Positions 33,336-42,492 of a stretch of 64,000 nucleotides of DNA are shown here, in pieces. Every line of letters begins with the position of its first letter. Position 1 is the first letter of the stretch. Source of the DNA: Streptomyces malaysiensis subsp. samsunensis (lineage in GTDB: Bacteria; Actinomycetota; Actinomycetes; Streptomycetales; Streptomycetaceae); NCBI RefSeq assembly GCF_024519315.1, contig NZ_JANIIC010000009.1, positions 62,001-126,000 on the forward strand, written 5' to 3'. The notes beneath the pieces were generated by a model. That model worked only from the letters and a program-made list of their open reading frames with translations, did no database searches and was not told where the DNA came from. Position numbers and translations under genes: made by a program.

Positions 33336-35366
33336 ATGACTCGCCGGCAGGACTCCATGAGTAGGGAAACGCATATATCGTCTCCTGCCGAGGGGGTTCG
33401 AGCCCCTCTGATGTGGTCTCAGGAGATGTACTGGTACCAGTATCATCTCCCCCTCCCCGTCGTCGACAGCGCGAAGATTCCGCTTACCATCCGGATACCG
33501 GGACCGGGCGCCTCGGAAAAGTCGGTGGTCGATGCCGTCCGAAACCTGATGTTCCGGCACGAGGCTCTGCGGACCCTTTATCCGACCGACTGCTCCGGTG
33601 TCCCTTTTCAACTGGTACTCGATCGGTTCGAGGATCCTCTTCCGGTCCGTCGGGAAGGCGACGGACCGGAAGAGGTCGAGGCAGTCTTTCATGCCCTCTT
33701 CGACCCGCCTATGGATCAATCCGCGAATCTCCCGCTCCGCTTGGGATTCACGATGGAGAACCAACGCGTAAAAACGCTCGTACTGCTGCTGAACCACATC
33801 TCGGCTGATGGGGCGAGCCTCTCTGTCGTACGAGCGGAACTGGAAAGGGATCTTGGCCTCTCCTCGCGGAGTGCGGGCCCTCGGGCAGCCGCTGAACGGC
33901 GACAGGTGAGGGTGCAGCCGTCGTCGCTCGCACGGCAGCAGGCATCAGGCATGCGCGATGCACGGAATGGCAGGGCCCTGCGACACTGCGAGGATGTTCT
34001 GTCCTCCGCGCCGGCGGCGCAGTTTCCCCGCTTTCGTTCCACCGCGGGCGCGTACCCGCATGCGGAGGCCGGGAATCGCTACCAGCGGTCGTCCCTTCGG
34101 TCCTCTCGACTCCTCCTGGCCCTGCGAAAAACGGACAGGAAATCCGGATCCAGTGTGTCCTCCATGCTGTCCACCATATTCTCCGTAGCTGTCGCCGCGC
34201 TCTCCGGAAACCCCAGGGTCGTCTTCAGAACCAACTTTTCAAACCGGTTCCAGGAGCTTGAGAACTCGGTCGGTTGCTTTTTCCAGGAGGCGCTGGTCTC
34301 TGTGAACCCATTACCGGACGTCACCATCGGCGAGCTGATGACCGAAACCGAGCATCGCACTCTCGTAGGAGCCAGGCATGCACAGTACTCATATCTGCGG
34401 TTCCGGGACCTGAAAGCGCGAGTGGAGGCACAGCGCGGTCACCCGATCCGGCTGGGCACGATCATCAACTGCAGCAGCCGATTCAAGGAGGCGCTGCAGG
34501 GCCCCGGCATCCCGACCCACCCCGCAGAGGTCCGGCCGAGTTCCATCAAGAGGCTTGAGTGCCTGTGGCGCGATGAATACACCGATCTCTGCCTGAGGAG
34601 CTACCCGAAGGACGGAGAAGCGATCCTGGACCTCATCGGACACCGGACCGTGATCGGGCAGGACCAGATCGACAGGATGCTGACCGGGATGGAACGGTTC
34701 CTGATGGCCTGGGCGGACGAACCGGACCTGGCGAACACAACGGTGACGGAGGTGGTGGAGCGTTTCGGACTACCGGTCTCACACTACGGCGAGGGCTGGG
34801 TCCACATTGATCACAGCTGGGTGAACACGTCCGAACTGGAGCGATTGATCCGCACGGTCGAGGGGGTCGAAGCTGCTTCGGTCCGCGTCGCGGAACGCCC
34901 CCCACGTGAACATGCCCTCGTTGCCCGGCTCGTCGGCGAGCCGGGCAGGCAGGCGGAAGTGCGAGCTCGCATCCTGGCCGCGCTGCGTGAGGAAACGGAC
35001 CTCATCTGCCCGCATGAGTTCGATTGGCGCGACAGGCTGCTGGAACCCGGCGCCTCGCTGCCCACCGACATCGCGCCTGGCACAGCCACCGCGTCCGCCG
35101 TCCACCGCGACTCGGACCGTCGGACCGCCGGGGCGGGCGACCGGGCGCTGACGACAGCCCTGTCGGCGGCCATGGACGACGCCGAGGTCGATCTGGATCT
35201 TTCTTACGCGCAACAGGGAGGAACCGCCGTCATGGCACCAGCAGTGGTGAAGCATCTCGCGTCGCTGGGATTCGCGGGACCCACCCCGGACGATCTGCTG
35301 GGACCGTGGCCCCTGCGTGCTGTGGCGGAGCTCTGCGCCCCGCACCGGGAATCGCTCGGCCGATGA
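33336..35366 (+). CDS. NRPS condensation-domain protein with degenerate A-tail and carrier-like domain
   Basis: A 676-residue protein from ATG 33336 (AAGGAG just upstream). Residues 20-460 fit a condensation domain; the HHxxxDG motif is NHISADG (153-159), keeping the second His and the Asp but not the first His. Then comes a short region like an adenylation C-terminal lobe (VEAASVRVAERP, then EHALVARLVGEP). The end resembles a carrier domain, but its GGxS site reads QQGGTAVM, so no phosphopantetheine can attach. It probably joins the carrier-bound acyl unit to a soluble amine or hydroxyl partner. Codon 326 is TTA (34311-34313), implying bldA dependence. Codon use is less GC-biased than its neighbours. 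Confidence 0.75.
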   Translation: MTRRQDSMSRETHISSPAEGVRAPLMWSQEMYWYQYHLPLPVVDSAKIPLTIRIPGPGASEKSVVDAVRNLMFRHEALRTLYPTDCSGVPFQLVLDRFEDPLPVRREGDGPEEVEAVFHALFDPPMDQSANLPLRLGFTMENQRVKTLVLLLNHISADGASLSVVRAELERDLGLSSRSAGPRAAAERRQVRVQPSSLARQQASGMRDARNGRALRHCEDVLSSAPAAQFPRFRSTAGAYPHAEAGNRYQRSSLRSSRLLLALRKTDRKSGSSVSSMLSTIFSVAVAALSGNPRVVFRTNFSNRFQELENSVGCFFQEALVSVNPLPDVTIGELMTETEHRTLVGARHAQYSYLRFRDLKARVEAQRGHPIRLGTIINCSSRFKEALQGPGIPTHPAEVRPSSIKRLECLWRDEYTDLCLRSYPKDGEAILDLIGHRTVIGQDQIDRMLTGMERFLMAWADEPDLANTTVTEVVERFGLPVSHYGEGWVHIDHSWVNTSELERLIRTVEGVEAASVRVAERPPREHALVARLVGEPGRQAEVRARILAALREETDLICPHEFDWRDRLLEPGASLPTDIAPGTATASAVHRDSDRRTAGAGDRALTTALSAAMDDAEVDLDLSYAQQGGTAVMAPAVVKHLASLGFAGPTPDDLLGPWPLRAVAELCAPHRESLGR

Positions 35367-35512
35367 GTACCACGACTGCCGGCACAGAGCCCTCTCCGGC
35401 CCACCTTCCCGGACCGTCGGACGACGTCACGGACCGGCGAACCCGTCGGTGGACGGCTTCGCAGCGAGAACGCCCGTCTCCGACGGGTACGGATCCTCTG
35501 GGGGACGGTTGA
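35363..35512 (+). CDS. Possible 49-residue coupled peptide
   Basis: ATG 35363 forms an ATGA overlap with the stop of the condensation gene and opens a 49-codon frame ending 5 nt before the ABC exporter start. The product is polar, rich in Thr, Pro, Ser, Asp and Arg, with one Trp pair region (RRTRRWTASQRER) and no Cys. Overlaps of exactly this type link real genes throughout the cluster. It may be a real small protein, a precursor peptide or a translational coupling leader. No family is recognised and chance cannot be excluded. Confidence 0.35.
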   Translation: MSTTTAGTEPSPAHLPGPSDDVTDRRTRRWTASQRERPSPTGTDPLGDG

Positions 35513-35517
35513 ACAGG

Positions 35518-37422
35518 ATGTCCACCGATCGAGATGCGGGCGGGACGACACCCCTCACCAAGTCCCTGCTCACAGACCGTCTCGACCTTCTGCGGCTCTC
35601 CGCAGCCGACCGCCGTGTCAGCGGTCTCCTCGTCCTGGTCCACCTGTGGGCGGCGGCGGTGCCCGCGCTCACCGCGGTGGCCACCGGTTGGCTGGTGGCC
35701 GGACTCACCGGCGCCGCCACCGGGCGGGAAACCGTCTCGGCAGTGGCGTGGCCGCTGATCGCCGTCTCCGCGCTGCTGGTGGCCGACGAGATCCTCACCT
35801 CGCTGGGCAGAACCCTGGAGCAGTACAACGCCGGACGCATCGACGCGCGTATACGGCGTCGGGTCCGTCGCCTGGCCATGGCACCGTCGAGCATGGCGCA
35901 CCTGGAGGACCCGGTCTTCGCCGATGAAGCCGCACGTGCCTCGGACGTCGGCGAGGGCCGGGTCCGATCACCGGGAACCGCGGCGGTGGGCCAACTCCGT
36001 CTGTGCTTCCGCTTTCTGGGGGCGCTGGGCTCCGCCGCCGTGATCGCCGTGTCCTTCTCTCCTTGGCTCGCCGTCGTCCTGCTGGTGGTCTGCGCCGTCA
36101 ACCGGGCGCTGATCCGGCGCTGGTGGGTGCACCTCGCCGAGGTGCGCGACGAGCGCGAGAGCATGCGGCGCCGGGCGGAGTACTGGAGTGATGTCGCCTC
36201 GACCGGGCCGGCCGCCAAGGAGGTCCGTCTTTTCGGCCTGCACGAGTGGGTGGTCCGGCGGCGTACTCACGAACTGCTGGCCTGGGCGGAAACGATCTGG
36301 TCGGCTCGCCGTGAGATCCTGCGTCAGCAAGGCTGGATCGCTCTGCTGGCAGCGATCGCCGCCGGCTCCGCGCTGCTCCTGCCGGGGCTGGCCGCCGCGC
36401 GCGGCGACCTTTCCGTCAGCGCCTTGATGACTGTGATCGTTGCCGCATGGGGCGTCTTCCAGATCGCCTCCATGGGGCGCGAGGCATTCGACATCGAGTA
36501 CGGCCTCGGCGCGGTCCGCGCGCTGGAGCGTCTGAACACCACGCAACACGGGATCGCCACGTCCGCCGGCACCGATGTCCGGCAGGCCGGCGAGCCGTCG
36601 GCCACCCCGGAAGAGGGTGCCCCGGCGACTCTGCGCACCGAAGGGCTCGTCTTCGCCTACCCCGGCAGTCAGCACCGGGTCATCGACGGTCTTGACCTGA
36701 CCGTCCGTTCCGGCGAAGTGCTGGCACTGGTCGGGCACAACGGCGTCGGCAAGACCACCCTGATCAAACTGCTGTCCGGCCTCTACCTCCCGACCGCCGG
36801 CCGTCTGCTGGTCGACGGACGGCCCCTGGACGCGGCGGGGGCGTCGGCGTGGCGCAAGCGCGTCGCGGTCGTCTTCCAGGACTTCAACCGCTATCCGCTC
36901 TCGCTCGCTGACAACATCGCCCTCTCGGCGCCCGAACACCGCCACGACAAGGAGGGGATCCGAGCCGCCGCGCGCCGCGCCGGCGTCGACGTCCTCGCCG
37001 ACCGGAGTCCCGACGGCTATGACACTTTGCTCAGCGCCGACCGCACCGGCGGCACGGACCTTTCCGGCGGCCAGTGGCAGCGCGTCGCGATCGCGCGCGC
37101 CGTCTTTGCCGTCGAACACGGCCGGGACCTGCTGGTCCTGGACGAGCCGACGGCCCACCTGGACGTCCATGCGGAGGCCCGCTTCTACCGTCAGGTCGTC
37201 GCCGAGGTCACCGGGGCGACGGTGGTGCTCATCTCGCACCGCCTGTCGACGGTGCGTCAGGCGGACCGGATCGTCCTCCTGGAGGCCGGGCAGGTCACCG
37301 AGCAGGGCACCCACCGCGAACTGCTGGACGACGGCGGCGAGTACGCCCGACTCTTCAGGCTCCAGGCCGCCCGTTTCACCGACACCGGGCCCCGCACCGG
37401 AGAGAAGGAAGCCGCACGATGA
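35518..37422 (+). CDS. ABC exporter half-transporter 1 (membrane-ATPase fusion)
   Basis: A 634-residue protein from ATG 35518. Residues ~25-330 form the six-helix exporter domain, with hydrophobic stretches such as VSGLLVLVHLWAAAVPALTAVA and LAVVLLVVCAVNRALI. The ATPase half has Walker A GHNGVGKTT, signature TDLSGGQWQR, Walker B LLVLDEPTAHLD and the H-loop ISHRLSTV. It is directly followed by a second half-transporter (ATGA overlap), so the two very likely form a heterodimeric exporter in the cytoplasmic membrane. Its place at the end of the biosynthetic operon suggests export of, and resistance to, the product. Confidence 0.9.
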   Translation: MSTDRDAGGTTPLTKSLLTDRLDLLRLSAADRRVSGLLVLVHLWAAAVPALTAVATGWLVAGLTGAATGRETVSAVAWPLIAVSALLVADEILTSLGRTLEQYNAGRIDARIRRRVRRLAMAPSSMAHLEDPVFADEAARASDVGEGRVRSPGTAAVGQLRLCFRFLGALGSAAVIAVSFSPWLAVVLLVVCAVNRALIRRWWVHLAEVRDERESMRRRAEYWSDVASTGPAAKEVRLFGLHEWVVRRRTHELLAWAETIWSARREILRQQGWIALLAAIAAGSALLLPGLAAARGDLSVSALMTVIVAAWGVFQIASMGREAFDIEYGLGAVRALERLNTTQHGIATSAGTDVRQAGEPSATPEEGAPATLRTEGLVFAYPGSQHRVIDGLDLTVRSGEVLALVGHNGVGKTTLIKLLSGLYLPTAGRLLVDGRPLDAAGASAWRKRVAVVFQDFNRYPLSLADNIALSAPEHRHDKEGIRAAARRAGVDVLADRSPDGYDTLLSADRTGGTDLSGGQWQRVAIARAVFAVEHGRDLLVLDEPTAHLDVHAEARFYRQVVAEVTGATVVLISHRLSTVRQADRIVLLEAGQVTEQGTHRELLDDGGEYARLFRLQAARFTDTGPRTGEKEAAR

Positions 37423-39248
37423 GTGCGAAGAGCTCCGCAGGCGCGGCGAGGTCCGGGTCCGGCACCCTGCGGACCGCGCGCCACACCTTCGCCCTGGCAT
37501 GGCGTATCGACCCTCCTGTGGTGGGCGTGGTCGTCGCCCTCTCCCTCGCCCAGACGGGCGCGGTCGCGGCCACGGGCCTGAGCCAGCGCCGGGTCGTCGA
37601 CGCGGCGCAGAGCGCCGGCGGGCATCCGCTCGGTGCCCTGGTCCTAGCTGTCCTGATCGGGGTGGCCGGTCATGTCACCGCCGCGGCGGGCAACCGCGTC
37701 CGGTACAACTACCAGCACGACCTCACCGACCGCGTGGACCTTGAGGTGAACCGGGAGATCCTCACCGCCACCGCCTCCATCCCCACCCTTGAGCACCTCG
37801 AACGTCCCGACTACCTCAACCGCCTTGAGCTGCTGCGTCGCCAGACCGGCGCACTGGCCGGATCCTGCTGGTCCCTGAGCGACACCGCGATCGACGTGAT
37901 CAGCGCCGGGCTGTCGGTGTGGCTCCTGGCCGGTGTCCACCCGGCCCTCGCCGTCCTGGCGCTGCTTGCGTTTCCCCCGCTGTGGGCGGCCGAGCGGGCC
38001 AAACGCAGCCTTGCCGCGGCCCGTGCCGCCACGGCCGAGGACCAGCGTCTCGAGGACCGGATCCACCGCATGTTCCTGACACCCGAAACGGGTAAGGAGA
38101 TCTACCTGGCCGGAGCCGGTGCCGTTCTGGACGAGACCGCCCACGCCGCCCGCACTCGCGTGGCCACCGTCGTCCTCAAGGCCCGGCTCGGGGCGATCGG
38201 CTGGCAGCTCACCGGCTGGGTCTGCTATGCGGCCGGGTTCATCGCAGCCCTGGTCCTCACCACCTGGCTGGTCGCCCGGGACGCGGCCTCGCTCGGGGAT
38301 CTGATGCTGGTCATCACTCTGGGCACCCAGCTGCGTCTTCAGATCCGCGGGACCGTCTCCGGTTATTCCCGTGTCGCCGAGGCCGGCGACACCACCGGCC
38401 ACTACCTGTGGCTGCTGGCCTACGCTCGTCGGCAGCGGCCCACCGGCACCCGCCTCGTCCCTCACACGCCGGAGCACGCCATCCAGGTGCAGGACGTCGC
38501 CTTCACCTACCCCGGTTCGCAGGAGCCGGTCCTGTCCGGGGTGAACCTCACGCTGCGGCCCGGATCCACTGTCGCCGTAGTAGGGGTGAACGGTGCGGGC
38601 AAGACCACCCTGATCAAACTGCTGAGCGGGATGTACGCGCCCACCGCAGGGAGGATCGAGGTCGGCGGCGTTCCGCTGGACGAACTGGACACCATGGCCT
38701 GGCGCCGTCGTCTCACCGGCGCCTTCCAGGACTTCGTCCGTTTTCAGCTGCCCGTCCGTCACACCGTGGGGATCGGCGATCCGGACGCGATGGACAACCG
38801 GGAGGAGGTGGCCCGTGCAGTGCATGAGGCAGGGGCCGACCCGATCGTCAACCGGTTGCCCGATGGCCTGGACACCCAACTGGGCACGGTCTACGGAGGA
38901 GCGGAACTCTCCCAGGGGCAGTGGCAACGCCTGGCGCTGGCCCGCGCCCTGATGCGCCGACACCCGCTGCTGCTCGTACTGGACGAACCCACCGCCGCCC
39001 TCGACCCGCTGGCCGAGCACGAACTGTACGAACTGTTCATGCGGCAGGCGGGTGCGGACCCCGGCCGGATCACCCTCCTGGTCTCCCATCGCTTCTCCAC
39101 CGTTCGGGGAGCCGACCACATCGTGGTCCTGCACGGCGGCCGCGTCAGCGAACAGGGCACCCATGCCGAGCTACTGGTCGCAGGCGGCCACTACGCGGAG
39201 TTGTACAGGACCCAGGCCGAGGCCTATCAGGAGGAGGGCAGCCGATAA
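37419..39248 (+). CDS. ABC exporter half-transporter 2 (membrane-ATPase fusion)
   Basis: A 609-residue partner of the preceding exporter. The N-terminal part carries the membrane helices (PPVVGVVVALSLAQTGAVAA and later GWVCYAAGFIAALVLTTWLV). The ATPase domain has Walker A GVNGAGKTT, signature AELSQGQWQR (a slightly altered LSGGQ), Walker B LLVLDEPTAALDP and H-loop VSHRFSTV. The altered signature beside a canonical one in the partner is common in heterodimeric exporters with one dominant ATP site. It is the last gene of the rightward operon. The strands converge with the SARP gene 744 bp away. Confidence 0.9.
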   Translation: MSAKSSAGAARSGSGTLRTARHTFALAWRIDPPVVGVVVALSLAQTGAVAATGLSQRRVVDAAQSAGGHPLGALVLAVLIGVAGHVTAAAGNRVRYNYQHDLTDRVDLEVNREILTATASIPTLEHLERPDYLNRLELLRRQTGALAGSCWSLSDTAIDVISAGLSVWLLAGVHPALAVLALLAFPPLWAAERAKRSLAAARAATAEDQRLEDRIHRMFLTPETGKEIYLAGAGAVLDETAHAARTRVATVVLKARLGAIGWQLTGWVCYAAGFIAALVLTTWLVARDAASLGDLMLVITLGTQLRLQIRGTVSGYSRVAEAGDTTGHYLWLLAYARRQRPTGTRLVPHTPEHAIQVQDVAFTYPGSQEPVLSGVNLTLRPGSTVAVVGVNGAGKTTLIKLLSGMYAPTAGRIEVGGVPLDELDTMAWRRRLTGAFQDFVRFQLPVRHTVGIGDPDAMDNREEVARAVHEAGADPIVNRLPDGLDTQLGTVYGGAELSQGQWQRLALARALMRRHPLLLVLDEPTAALDPLAEHELYELFMRQAGADPGRITLLVSHRFSTVRGADHIVVLHGGRVSEQGTHAELLVAGGHYAELYRTQAEAYQEEGSR

Positions 39249-39992
39249 GAAGGGCTCAGGAGCAGCCCTGTGGACCAGCCCTCGCGTTCCGCAGGAACGC
39301 CCAGCCGTTCCTGGGCACCGCCCGCCCCTGCGAGTCGCCCGCACACTGCGGATCTTGCGGCGCGGCTGCGGCGATCCCACCTCGCGGCGTGAACCGGACG
39401 GGAGGCGGTGGCGTGTCTCCCGGACTCCCACCGGTCCGGTGACCGGGCACCGCACCGGGGCCCTGAGCCACACGAACGCCCCCGCTCGGCCACCTGCCCG
39501 ATCGGCGGCCCGGCCGTAGGGTCGAACGGGTTGGGAGCAGGGCTGGTGTCGTAGGGTTCCCCCGCCTCTTCTTCGTGACCCTGCATGAGCTTTCGCGCCG
39601 TGACGTCCGTCTCGGCCCGGACGCATTGCGGCGGCTGGCGGGGCCTGCTCCCGGCGGCCCTCTTCGGACCGGACCCCGGGCCCCGAACAGCCGTCGGCCG
39701 CGGTGCGCACGGGGCGCTCCGTATGCGGACCTTCGGTACCCGGCCGCAACGAGGCGTGCCCGCCGGCCTCCTGCCCGGCCGACGTCGCGGTCCGGGGAAC
39801 CGACGCCGTCGCGGTCGCACGCAACAGCGTTCGTCCGCACGAGCAGTTGGAGGACTTCCTCGCGGTGTTCGCCACCACAGGGGGGCTGCGGGCCACGCTG
39901 CGTGCGATGGAGACCGTTTCGTCCGGACGGACCGGTCCGGGAACCTGCGATGGCTCCCACGCCCGCGGGCCCCGGCACCTTCGGGGCCGTCG
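39249..39992. other. Convergent gap between exporter and regulator
   Basis: A 744-bp space between the convergent ends of the exporter operon and the SARP gene. Several frames are open because of high GC, but their products are Arg/Pro-rich and unlike any family I know. I see no IS remnant, hairpin with T-run or RNA gene. It may be the residue of a decayed gene. Confidence 0.4.
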
Positions 39993-41864
39993 TCATTTCG
40001 GCTGGGACACGGCGTACGTGGTCCACCGCGAGGCGGCGGACAGGGCGGGCACCGTGCGAAGTTTCGCGGTCTCCTTCGCCCGTGTGTGATGGCGGGCGAA
40101 GCGGCGGACCAGAGGGTGCATGGTGTAGCTGCCAGGTGTCGCGGGTTCCAGCAGCACCGCGTCCACGAGCGCCTCGAGGAGGTCCTCCGTCGCGAACCGG
40201 TCGGCGTGGAGCACTGTCGCGGCGGCGGAGAGCGTGATCTGCTCACCCGTGCCCCTCGCGAGCAGCCGCAGGGCGCGTGCCTGCTCCGGCGGTAACCTAC
40301 GGTAGCCGGATTCCAGGGCGTTGCTCACGGAGAGTCCGCCCACCTGCAGTTCCGCGACGGTACGCCGCTCGTTGCCGAGCCGCTCGCCCATGACGGCGAG
40401 GGACCAGTCCGGACGGGCCGCTAAACGGGTCGCCAGGATGCGTAGCGCCAGCGGCAGCCCGCCGCAGGCCTCGGTGAGGAACAATGCCTCGTCGGGTTCC
40501 CGCTCCAGTCGGTGCCGCCCGAGGGTCCGGCCGAGCAGTTCCAGTGCCTCGTGGTGGGTGAAGGAACGCAGTCCCAGCTGGCGGGTGAGCGGCAGCCCGG
40601 CTAGCCGCGCGCGGTGGGTGACGACCACGGCGCAGCTGGACGACCCCGGCAGCAGGTCCCGCACCTGGTCCGCATCGCGTGCATCGTCCAGCACCAGGAG
40701 CATCTTCCTGCCGTCCAGCAGGGAGCGGAACATCCGACAGCGGGCTGCCGTGCCGGCAGGCACCGCTTCCACGCCCAGTGCGGACAGGAACCCCGCCAGC
40801 ACCTCGCTGCTGTGCGCCGGACGGTCGCCGCTGCCCCGCAGGTCCCAGAACAACTGGCCGTCGGGATAGGCGTCGCGCACTCTGTGCGCCACGTGCACAG
40901 CCAGCACGCTCTTGCCCACCCCACTCATACCGGTGAGCGAGACGACGGCCGGCGCGCTGCCCCGGCTCCCGGTCAGCAGCTCGCACAACTCGTCGATCTC
41001 GGCAGTCCGGCCGGTGAAGTCCGGCAGGTCGGGCGGCAGTTGCGCGGGGACGAGGCGGGCCGAGCCGGGCGGCGTCACCGTCACCGTCTCGGTGACGGTC
41101 GCCGGAAGCAGGTCCCCCTGCAGAATCCGCTGGTGAAGCTCCGTCAGCTGGGGACCGGGTTCGAGACCGTACTCCTCCACCAGAAGGGTGCGGGTCGCGT
41201 TGAACACGGCCAGCGCGTCGGCCTGGCGTCCCGCCGCGTACAGGGCCCGCATCAGCAGGCCGTGCAGCCGTTCGCGAAGGGGATACGCGTCGGCCAGTTC
41301 CCGTAAGCGCAATATGGTCATCTGGTGGCGGCCACGGGCGAGGTCGAGTTCCAGTTGCTCTTCGGTGACGGTCAGGCGCAGTTCGGAGAGCCTGTCACGC
41401 TGCCGTTCGGCGAAGGGGCCCGGCACGCCGGCCAGCGGATCGCCGCGCCACAGGTCCATGGCTTCGTCGAGTATGTCGCTTGCCGTGTCGGACTGCCCGG
41501 CGAGCCGCAGCCGCAAGGCTTTCTTCAGCATCGCCTCCGCACGGTTGGCGTCCACGGCGGATGCGCCGATGTCCAGGCGGTAGCCATCCCCCACGGAGAG
41601 CAGCTCGTGCGCGGGCGAGCCCTCGCTGCCCAGGAGGCCGCGCAGCCGCCAGATGTGGGTCCGGATGCTGCGTACGGCCGCGGCGGGGGGCTCCTCGCCC
41701 CACAGTGCCTTGACGAGTTGGGTCATCGACACGGCATGGCCCGCCAGCAGTAGGAGAACCAGCAAAGTGCCCTGCTGCTGCGGTGCCCCCAGCCGGGGCA
41801 GCTCCGTGCCGTCCCGATAGGCGCGCATCTCGCCGAGTACGTCGAATCCAAGCCCGGGGATCAA
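39993..41864 (-). CDS. AfsR/SARP-family pathway regulator with NB-ARC ATPase
   Basis: About 623 residues. AGGAGG lies 5 nt before TTG 41864 and the protein then begins IPGLGFDVLGEMRAYRDG, the usual SARP opening, so I prefer this TTG to the GTG at 41993. Domains: OmpR-type winged helix (about 1-95, RSIRTHIWRLRGLL), BTAD (about 100-245), then NB-ARC with P-loop GMSGVGKSVL and LLVLDDARDADQV. It lacks the C-terminal TPR array of full AfsR. A TTA codon at 40295-40293 (codon 524) makes translation depend on the bldA tRNA, a classic trait of pathway-specific activators. It very likely switches on the 12-39 kb cluster. Confidence 0.88.
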   Translation of the reverse strand: MIPGLGFDVLGEMRAYRDGTELPRLGAPQQQGTLLVLLLLAGHAVSMTQLVKALWGEEPPAAAVRSIRTHIWRLRGLLGSEGSPAHELLSVGDGYRLDIGASAVDANRAEAMLKKALRLRLAGQSDTASDILDEAMDLWRGDPLAGVPGPFAERQRDRLSELRLTVTEEQLELDLARGRHQMTILRLRELADAYPLRERLHGLLMRALYAAGRQADALAVFNATRTLLVEEYGLEPGPQLTELHQRILQGDLLPATVTETVTVTPPGSARLVPAQLPPDLPDFTGRTAEIDELCELLTGSRGSAPAVVSLTGMSGVGKSVLAVHVAHRVRDAYPDGQLFWDLRGSGDRPAHSSEVLAGFLSALGVEAVPAGTAARCRMFRSLLDGRKMLLVLDDARDADQVRDLLPGSSSCAVVVTHRARLAGLPLTRQLGLRSFTHHEALELLGRTLGRHRLEREPDEALFLTEACGGLPLALRILATRLAARPDWSLAVMGERLGNERRTVAELQVGGLSVSNALESGYRRLPPEQARALRLLARGTGEQITLSAAATVLHADRFATEDLLEALVDAVLLEPATPGSYTMHPLVRRFARHHTRAKETAKLRTVPALSAASRWTTYAVSQPK

Positions 41865-42269
41865 TCCAACCTCCTGAGGAGAAACGGTACGGCCGCCTCG
41901 AAGGCGGTGGTCCGTCCCCCACCACTGCCAGAGAACCCAGACGACTTCACTGCCCATGCGAACAGCCGCAACACCAAACAACACCAAACCCACGCCCCCA
42001 TCGGCGGCGCGGTCGCCCCGGGTTGGGGCACCGTCGCAGGCCGCCTTCCCGGACTTTTATCGATGCCGGGGAGGGCGGATGGCCATCTGGTCGTCCGCTC
42101 GGTGTGTCGACGAGGTTCCGCACGTCCGTGGCCGTGACCAGCACCGTGCGAACGGCGCGCGACGGCGTCGGACGGGGACAGGACCCGGGCGGCGCCCTGG
42201 CAGTCGCCGCGGTGAGAGGGAAGTCAGGTACCGGTGCATGGCGCCGCTCAGGCGTCGCGGTCAGGGCAA
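41865..42269. other. Upstream region of the SARP gene
   Basis: This region must hold the SARP promoter. A run of CAACACCAAACAACACC-like A/C-rich sequence near 41968-41990 stands out from the local GC-rich background. Beyond it, sequence towards 42270 is out-of-frame debris following the ABC-transporter stub. No firm operator is recognised. Confidence 0.35.
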
Positions 42270-42492
42270 TGCCACTGCCTGGTCCGGCCATGCAGTGCAT
42301 GAGCGTGGACTTGCCGGATCCCGAAGGTCCCATGATTGCTGTGAATTCGGTCTGCCGGAACCCGACAGAGACGCTGTCCAGGGCGACCACCTGGGTCTCG
42401 CCCTGTCCGTAGACCTTGGTCAGGTCCGTTGCGCGGGCCGCGGCCACGGCAGGGCGGGCCGTGGTGGGAGCGCTGGGGGGGAAGGCGGTCAC
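42270..42492 (-). pseudogene. Truncated MacB/LolD-type ABC transporter ATPase, N-terminal stub
   Basis: From GTG 42492 the frame reads through ARATDLTKVYGQGETQVVAL to FTAIMGPSGSGKSTLMHCMAG, the start of a MacB-type ABC ATPase with an intact Walker A. Similarity stops right after the P-loop helix at about 42285. The normal continuation (Q-loop, signature, Walker B) is absent. The gene was cut by deletion, leaving about 70 of 250 residues. Confidence 0.72.

Noticed and set aside
39703..40089. Plus-strand 128-codon frame as a DUF397-like small protein
   Set aside because: Only a vague similarity in a few residues; it overlaps the SARP 3' end and its composition looks like chance.
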